NCBI RefSeq assembly: GCF_019635465.1
Contig: NZ_JAHBZK010000014.1
Span: forward strand, 62,001-126,000
Length of the DNA: 64,000 nucleotides
Direction: 5' to 3'
Source of the DNA: Hydrogenophaga sp.
GTDB taxonomy: Bacteria > Pseudomonadota > Gammaproteobacteria > Burkholderiales > Burkholderiaceae_C
Part shown: positions 59,197 to 64,000 of the stretch, piece by piece
How positions within the stretch are numbered: position 1 is the first letter of the stretch
Layout: each line of letters opens with the position of its first letter
Made by a program: the position numbers and the translations under genes
The notes under the pieces: generated by a model
Told to the model about the DNA's origin: nothing
Seen by the model: only the letters and a program-made list of their open reading frames with translations
Database searches by the model: none

Positions 59197-60129
59197 TCAA
59201 AAGGCTGGCCAGGCGAGTGACCGGCGGCTCTGGAACTGGCGCGGATGGCCCGTGACCGGATCGTCAAAAGCAATCTGCTGCGCGAGCAGTTGCAGCGGCG
59301 ATGTGTGGTCTTCCGTATGCATCGGGCCGTCGCGCACTGTCGGATAGAAGCGGTCGCCCGCGATGGGCGCGCCCAGCGCGTTCAGGTGCACCCGCAACTG
59401 GTGCCGTTTGCCTGTGATCGGTTCGAGCCGGTAGCGTGCCCATTCACCGTGGCGCTCGATCAGATCGATGCGGGTTTCGCTGTTGGGCTCGCCCTCGGTT
59501 TCGACCATGCGGAAGAAGGCTTCCACGTCTTCTTCGATGCGGCTGCGGCGCACGAGGGGCCAGGTCTGGTCGGCGCACAGCGGCGCGATGGCTTCGTAGA
59601 CCTTGTGCACCGCCCGGTCGCGAAACAGCGCGTGGTAAGCGTTGCGCTCCTTCGGTCGCAGGTTGAATACCACCAGGCCAGCGGTTTCGCGGTCGATGCG
59701 GTGCACCGGGTTGAGCGTGTGAATGCCGGTGTGCCGCTTGAGCCAGACCATGAGGCTGTGCTGCACATAGCGTCCGGTGGGCGTGACCGGCATGAAGGGC
59801 GGCTTGTCGGCCACCAGCAGGTGGTCGTCCTGAAACAGCACATCGGGCTCGAAGGGAAACGCTGGCTCGTGATCGAGCTGGCGCCAGTAGTACAGGCGCG
59901 CACCCGGCACACAGGCGGCATCGGCCGCTACTGGCCGCGCATCGTCGTCGAGCACGTCGCCCTGAGCCAGTCGTCGTGCCCAGCCGGCCGCGTCGATCAC
60001 CGGCAGCCGCTCGCTCAGGAACTGCAGCACCGAGGCCCAGGGCAGGGGCTTGAGCGTGGGCACGGCCACGCAACTGGGCGACACGCCGTCGCGCGTGGGA
60101 ATGAGCGGGTTCTTGGGGCGGTGGGCCAC
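59197..60129 (-). CDS. RluA-family pseudouridine synthase
   Basis: The protein has 310 residues. The RluA core is clear: FEPDVLFQDDHLLVADKPPFMPVTPTGR, with the catalytic aspartate in HRIDRETAGLVVFN (near residue 135), then KVYEAIAPL and the C-terminal LEPITGKRHQLRVHLNALGAPIAGDRFYP. GTG start at 60129, 17 nt after the trmB stop. Target RNA (rRNA or tRNA) not determined. Order trmB-rluA suggests an RNA-modification transcript. Confidence 0.9.
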   Translation of the reverse strand: MAHRPKNPLIPTRDGVSPSCVAVPTLKPLPWASVLQFLSERLPVIDAAGWARRLAQGDVLDDDARPVAADAACVPGARLYYWRQLDHEPAFPFEPDVLFQDDHLLVADKPPFMPVTPTGRYVQHSLMVWLKRHTGIHTLNPVHRIDRETAGLVVFNLRPKERNAYHALFRDRAVHKVYEAIAPLCADQTWPLVRRSRIEEDVEAFFRMVETEGEPNSETRIDLIERHGEWARYRLEPITGKRHQLRVHLNALGAPIAGDRFYPTVRDGPMHTEDHTSPLQLLAQQIAFDDPVTGHPRQFQSRRSLAWPAF

Positions 60130-60145
60130 CGGCGCCCTTTGCCGT

Positions 60146-60865
60146 TCAGACGCGGGTGAACACCAGATCCCACACACCGTGGCCGAGCTTGAGGCCACGG
60201 TTCTCGAACTTGGTGAGCGGGCGGTAGTCGGGCTTGGGCGCGTAGGCCTCGGCGGTGTTGCGCAGCAGCGGCTCGGCGTTGAGCACCTCAAGCATCTGCT
60301 CGGCATAGGGCTGCCAGTCGGTGGCCAGGTGCAGGTAGCCACCGGGTTTGAGCTTTTGCGCCAGGCGGTGCACGAAGGGCGACTGGATCAGGCGGCGCTT
60401 GTGGTGGCGCGTCTTGTGCCAGGGGTCGGGGAAGAAGATGTGCGCGCCGTCCACGCTGGCGTCGGCCAGCATGTGTTCCATCACCTCGACCGCGTCGTGG
60501 CGCAGGATGCGGATGTTGTTCAGGCCGGCGTCGCCCGCGAGCTTGAGCAGCGAGCCCACGCCGGGCTCGTGAACCTCGCAGCACAGGAAGTCGTCCTGCG
60601 GGCGCACCTGCGCAATGTGCGCGGTGGCGGTGCCCATGCCGAAACCGATCTCCAGCACCAGGGGCGCTTCGCGGCCGAACGCGGTGCGCGCGTCGAAGGC
60701 CTGGTCGGCGCTGTAGGGCACCAGCAGGCGCGGACCGTGCACCTCGTAGGCCCGGGCCTGGCCGGCGGTGGTGCGACCGGCGCGCAGCACGTAGCTTTTC
60801 ACCACGCGCAGATAGGGCACGTCGTCGGGTGGGGTGCGCGGCTGCGCGTGGCGTGGGTCGGTCAT
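60146..60865 (-). CDS. trmB: tRNA (guanine-N7-)-methyltransferase
   Basis: The protein has 239 residues, a SAM-dependent methylase for m7G46. SAM motif [15 protein letters not shown] near residue 70, then [11 protein letters not shown], the [20 protein letters not shown] signature with the catalytic Asp, and the C-terminal [22 protein letters not shown] 60865. Confidence 0.96.
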   Translation of the reverse strand: MTDPRHAQPRTPPDDVPYLRVVKSYVLRAGRTTAGQARAYEVHGPRLLVPYSADQAFDARTAFGREAPLVLEIGFGMGTATAHIAQVRPQDDFLCCEVHEPGVGSLLKLAGDAGLNNIRILRHDAVEVMEHMLADASVDGAHIFFPDPWHKTRHHKRRLIQSPFVHRLAQKLKPGGYLHLATDWQPYAEQMLEVLNAEPLLRNTAEAYAPKPDYRPLTKFENRGLKLGHGVWDLVFTRV

Positions 60866-60888
60866 GGGGGCCTCGAAGGGCCGGGATT

Positions 60889-61773
60889 TTAGGCCGGCCA
60901 GCGTTCGGCCCAGGCGCCGATCCAATGCCCAAGGGCACTGCCGAGGTCGTCGCTGGCGCTGGCGGGCAGTCCCAGGGCTTGCGCCGCCACGTTCAGTGCG
61001 GCCAGTGGATTGCCCAGGTCCAAGGCATGCGCGCCGTTTTGCTTGCTGAGCTTCTCGCCGTTGGCGCCCATCACCAACGGGGTGTGCAGGTAGCGGGGTG
61101 TGGGCAGACCCAGGGCCTGTTGCAGCAGGATCTGGCGCGGCGTGTTGTCGGCCAGGTCTTCGCCGCGCACCACGTGGGTGATGCCTTGCTCGGCGTCGTC
61201 GACCACCACCGCGAGCTGGTAGGCCCAGAGGCCGTCGGCGCGGCGCACGATGAAGTCGCCCACTGCGGAGGCCACGTCCTGCGACTGTGCGCCGAGCCGG
61301 CGATCCCGCCACTCAACGTGGCCCAGGCCCGCCACCCGAAAGCGCCAGGCCCGCGCGGGGCGCCCCAGAAGGCCGCCGCGCTCGGGCCGGCAGGTGCCGG
61401 GGTAGGTGGCGGCCTGGTGGCGTTCGCGCGGCGTGCCGGCGGCCAGCAGGGCGAGCTCGATGTCCTGGCGCGAGCAGGCGCAGGGGTAGGCGTCGCCTTG
61501 TTGCAGCAGCCGCTCCAGCGCCGCCTGGTAGGTGCTGCCGCGGCTGGACTGGCGAATCACCGGTGCGTCGCTGTGCAGCCCGCAGGCGGCGAGCTGATCG
61601 ATGATCTGGCGCTCGGCGCCGGGTACACAGCGCGGGCCGTCCACGTCTTCGATGCGAACGAGCCATTGGCCGCCATGGGCACGCGCGTCCAGCCAGCTGG
61701 CCAGCGCTGCGACCAGCGAGCCGGCGTGCAGCGGGCCGGTGGGCGAAGGGGCGAATCGACCGCGATAGCTCAC
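60889..61773 (-). CDS. gluQ: Glutamyl-Q tRNA(Asp) synthetase
   Basis: The protein has 294 residues and glutamylates queuosine of tRNA-Asp. The class I HIGH equivalent [22 protein letters not shown] (residues about 7-28), [17 protein letters not shown] and [13 protein letters not shown] are seen. The KMSKS equivalent is [13 protein letters not shown] near residue 240. Zinc cysteines CAC..C and the missing anticodon domain fit the truncated GluQ size. GTG start at 61773. Confidence 0.95.
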   Translation of the reverse strand: MSYRGRFAPSPTGPLHAGSLVAALASWLDARAHGGQWLVRIEDVDGPRCVPGAERQIIDQLAACGLHSDAPVIRQSSRGSTYQAALERLLQQGDAYPCACSRQDIELALLAAGTPRERHQAATYPGTCRPERGGLLGRPARAWRFRVAGLGHVEWRDRRLGAQSQDVASAVGDFIVRRADGLWAYQLAVVVDDAEQGITHVVRGEDLADNTPRQILLQQALGLPTPRYLHTPLVMGANGEKLSKQNGAHALDLGNPLAALNVAAQALGLPASASDDLGSALGHWIGAWAERWPA

Positions 61774-61790
61774 GCGCGGTTCACAGCGGC

Positions 61791-62885
61791 TCAGGCCAGC
61801 GCGAGCGCGAGCTCCAGGCCCGAGACGAAGGCGTCTTCGACGCGGTGGCCCAGGCACCAGTCGCCGCACAGGCCAACGCCCAGCGTTGCATCGAGCAGGT
61901 GGCTCTGTCCCAGCGGCGTCTGCGTCTGCGCAAAGCGCCAGCGGTGCACCTCGGCGTGCGGCGGCGTGGCGCGGATGCCGGTGATCTCGGCAAAGCCCTT
62001 GAGCAGCTTGGCCTTGACGCGTTCGGCGTCGTCTTCGAGGTGTTTGGTCGACCAGGCCGGGCTGGCCTGCACCGTCCAGCGTTCGATGGGCTCGCGCGCG
62101 GGCTTGCTGGACTCTCGCGCCAGCCAGCTGATGCGGTGGTGCGTGCTGCGCGCCGCGCTCCATTGCGGCCCCAGGTGGGCCAGGCCGGGCTGCATGGCCT
62201 GCGGAAAGGCCACCATCAGCGTCCAGCACGGTGCCACGTGCACCCGCGTGAGCGCCTGACGCAAGCCGGGGGCCAGGCCCGATGCCAGCAGCAGATCGTG
62301 CGCTTGCGGGTGGGGGATGGCCAGCACCACGCGGTCGAAGCCGCCGAGTACCTGCTGGCCGCCATCGTTGTCGTCGCAGCGCAGCTGCCATTGCGCCGGG
62401 TGCAGCGCGTCGCGCTCGATGTGGCTGACGTGGGTCTGCAGCAGCACCCGTGCGGGCAGTTGGCCATGCTGCGCCGGCTGCAGCATGGGCTCGGCCCACA
62501 GGCGGACCAGGGCGTTCATGCCGGGCGCTGCCACGAAGTGAGGCTCGGTCGGCGGTGGTGCGCTGGCCAGCACGTGACCGAATTCGTCGAGTACCCGAAC
62601 CGTGCTTGCGCTCCAGGCGCGCACGGCACTGGTGGCGGTGGCGCGCAACACCTGTTCGAAGCGGGCATCGCGCACGGTGAAGTACTGCACGCCGTGGTCA
62701 AAGCCGCCGAATTCGGTGCGCCGCGTAGCCATGCGACCGCCGACGCCACGGCTCTTTTCGAACAGGGTGACCCGGTGGCCGGCCTGCAGCAGGGTGCGCG
62801 CACAGGTGACGCCGGCCATGCCGGCACCCACGATGGCGAAGTGCAGGGGAGCGCGGTTGGCGGCGGTCTTCGATGGGCGATTCAT
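61791..62885 (-). CDS. FAD-dependent amine-oxidase-like protein
   Basis: The protein has 364 residues. Rossmann GxGxxG in [40 protein letters not shown] (near residue 18), then [13 protein letters not shown], and a C-terminal [23 protein letters not shown] typical of the flavin amine oxidase/RenA type. Substrate unknown. It may be an NAD(P)H-oxidising or renalase-like enzyme. The stop codon is 18 bp before the GluQ start and both are on one strand. Confidence 0.85.
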   Translation of the reverse strand: MNRPSKTAANRAPLHFAIVGAGMAGVTCARTLLQAGHRVTLFEKSRGVGGRMATRRTEFGGFDHGVQYFTVRDARFEQVLRATATSAVRAWSASTVRVLDEFGHVLASAPPPTEPHFVAAPGMNALVRLWAEPMLQPAQHGQLPARVLLQTHVSHIERDALHPAQWQLRCDDNDGGQQVLGGFDRVVLAIPHPQAHDLLLASGLAPGLRQALTRVHVAPCWTLMVAFPQAMQPGLAHLGPQWSAARSTHHRISWLARESSKPAREPIERWTVQASPAWSTKHLEDDAERVKAKLLKGFAEITGIRATPPHAEVHRWRFAQTQTPLGQSHLLDATLGVGLCGDWCLGHRVEDAFVSGLELALALA

Positions 62886-62962
62886 GGGGCGCAGCGTGGT
62901 GATCGTGCGGCGAATGTAGCAGCGCGGCGCCGGTACCGGGTGTCGCGTTCTCCCGGGTTGCG

Positions 62963-62990
62963 TGTGCGTGCGTGGGTGTGCGTGCGTGGG
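62963..62990. repeat. 14-bp direct repeat, two copies
   Basis: TGTGCGTGCGTGGG occurs twice head to tail in the 114-bp gap between the amine-oxidase-like and LysR genes. Nothing else of note in that gap. Confidence 0.6.
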
Positions 62991-62999
62991 TATGCAGCC

Positions 63000-63950
63000 T
63001 CAGTGTTGCGGGTGGTGGTGCAGCAGCGCGTCGCGTGTGGCGGCGGGCTTGAGCCGCTCCAGCCACCATTGCAGGGCACGGCCACTGTCGCGGCCCACAC
63101 GCGTGGTGTGCCAGCCGTACATCAAACGGATCTGTCGGTCGGTCTGCTGCACCGTCTTGACCACCAGGCGGCCCGCCGAGATGTAGGGCTGCGCCATGGG
63201 CAGGGGCAGAAATCCCACGCCCAGCCCTCGCAGCTGGGCCTCGAGCTTGTGCTGCATGGTCGGCACTGTGAGCACGTCCTGCCCGGGTAGCAGGTTGTAG
63301 CTCACGCCTCGGCCCCGCTGGGTGGTGTCGGCCACCGCCACAGCGCGGTGCTGGCGGATGTCTTCCTCGCAAAGGTTGCCGGCAAAGTCGGCCAAGGGGT
63401 GGTGCGGTGCGACGGCGTACACGAAGGGCACGGAGCCCAGCGGCGCCGTCTGCAGGCCAGGGCCCGACACCTCACCGGTGATGCCCAGCGCCAGGTCGGC
63501 GATGCCGCCCTGCAGCGATTCGAGCGTGCCGGAGAGGTTCTCGGAGCGCAGCCGCAAACGGGTGGGTGCGCCGGTGGCATAGAAGTCCTCGCACAGCTCG
63601 AACAGCGTGGTGCGCGAAATCAGCGCGTCGGCCACGATGGTGAGCTGCGGCTCCCAGCCGGTGGCCACGCGTTTGACACGCTGGGCGACGGCGTCGAATT
63701 CGCCCAGCAGGAACTCGCCCGCGCGCAGCAGCTCGGCCCCCGCGGGGGTGAGTACCGCGCGGCGTGCGCTGCGGTCGAACAGCAGCACGTCCAGGGCGTC
63801 CTCGATCTGGCGCACGCGGTAGGTGAGGGCGCTGGGCACCATGCCCAGCTCGCGCGCCGCAGCGGCCATGCTGCCCAGGCGCGCCACGGCGTCGACCAGG
63901 GCCAGGTTTTCGGCCGACAGCGCGCTTCGCGCCTGCGAGGTGTGGGGCAT
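63000..63950 (-). CDS. LysR-family transcriptional regulator
   Basis: The protein has 316 residues. HTH near residues 15-75 with VDAVARLGSMAAAARELGMVPSALTYRVRQIEDALDVLLFDRSARRAVLTPAG, followed by the LysR substrate domain (LTIVADALISRTTLFELCEDFY, LQGGIADLALG). ATG 63950 is set by GGAGCCGCC upstream. A divergent target gene would lie beyond the window. Confidence 0.92.
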   Translation of the reverse strand: MPHTSQARSALSAENLALVDAVARLGSMAAAARELGMVPSALTYRVRQIEDALDVLLFDRSARRAVLTPAGAELLRAGEFLLGEFDAVAQRVKRVATGWEPQLTIVADALISRTTLFELCEDFYATGAPTRLRLRSENLSGTLESLQGGIADLALGITGEVSGPGLQTAPLGSVPFVYAVAPHHPLADFAGNLCEEDIRQHRAVAVADTTQRGRGVSYNLLPGQDVLTVPTMQHKLEAQLRGLGVGFLPLPMAQPYISAGRLVVKTVQQTDRQIRLMYGWHTTRVGRDSGRALQWWLERLKPAATRDALLHHHPQH

Positions 63951-63961
63951 GGCGGCTCCTT

Positions 63962-63980
63962 CATTCAAACGATTTGAATG
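63962..63980. promoter_or_regulatory. LysR-type operator upstream of the LysR gene
   Basis: CATTCAAA-CGA-TTTGAATG is a perfect 8-bp inverted repeat containing a T-N11-A LysR box, 12-30 bp before the start codon, near the window edge. Confidence 0.65.
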
Positions 63981-64000
63981 ATGCCATCAAATCCATGCGC

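Overview
The window is high-GC DNA with the gene content of a Burkholderiales bacterium, most likely a Comamonadaceae member (Hydrogenophaga-like; inferred from protein families and style, not from a marker gene). Pointers are an intracellular cysteine-type PHB depolymerase, a TctC/Bug solute-binding protein, a TTG-started gcvT behind a tandem glycine riboswitch, and a family of short GC-rich dispersed repeats. It reads as a chromosomal segment of core metabolism mixed with small catabolic cassettes. No transposase, integrase, phage gene, CRISPR array, rRNA or replication origin was seen.

1-9.9 kb: a partial CHASE2 membrane protein; a tight operon metY - alpha/beta hydrolase - cytochrome P450; two identical 72-bp repeats; a CBS-domain protein; PHB depolymerase; a glutathione transferase-like protein; a cupin; and an overlapping gene pair that looks like a type III secretion chaperone (CesT type) with a candidate effector. 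10-17.5 kb: aroC, an MFS transporter, an EamA exporter, aroQ, aroE, a DsbA-family protein, MscS, a K+-channel-like protein, a glutaredoxin-like protein and DUF2789. 17.5-24.7 kb: a B12-binding radical SAM protein and the glycine cleavage genes gcvT-gcvH-gcvP under a glycine riboswitch. The first aptamer of that riboswitch is interrupted by a 269-bp, perfectly placed inverted-repeat element.

24.7-41.5 kb: a LigB-type dioxygenase, ETF-ubiquinone oxidoreductase divergent from a short-chain dehydrogenase, EamA, a thioesterase, a PQQ-type sugar dehydrogenase, two AhpD/CMD-type proteins, a Bug protein, a LuxR regulator, a lipoprotein amidase, a PAS-LuxR regulator with a palindromic operator in front of scoAB (3-oxoacid CoA-transferase), a yybP-ykoY riboswitch before a UPF0016 manganese exporter, a hybrid histidine kinase split by an in-frame amber codon, and tRNA-Gly(CCC).

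41.5-64 kb: gabD and a gamma-glutamyltransferase behind a 32-bp AT-rich palindrome, alaS, then a GntR-controlled catabolic cluster. That cluster runs CaiB CoA-transferase, enoyl-CoA hydratase, TRAP permeases and binding protein, and class V aminotransferase on one side, with gntR and a 1037-residue FAD/Fe-S dehydrogenase on the other. It is followed by an unrecognised protein, an RluA pseudouridine synthase, trmB, gluQ, a flavin amine-oxidase-like protein and a LysR regulator cut close to the window edge.

The most unusual feature is the structured mobile-element-like insertion in the apical loop of P3 of glycine aptamer I. The orphan chaperone/effector-like pair and the amber-split kinase come next.
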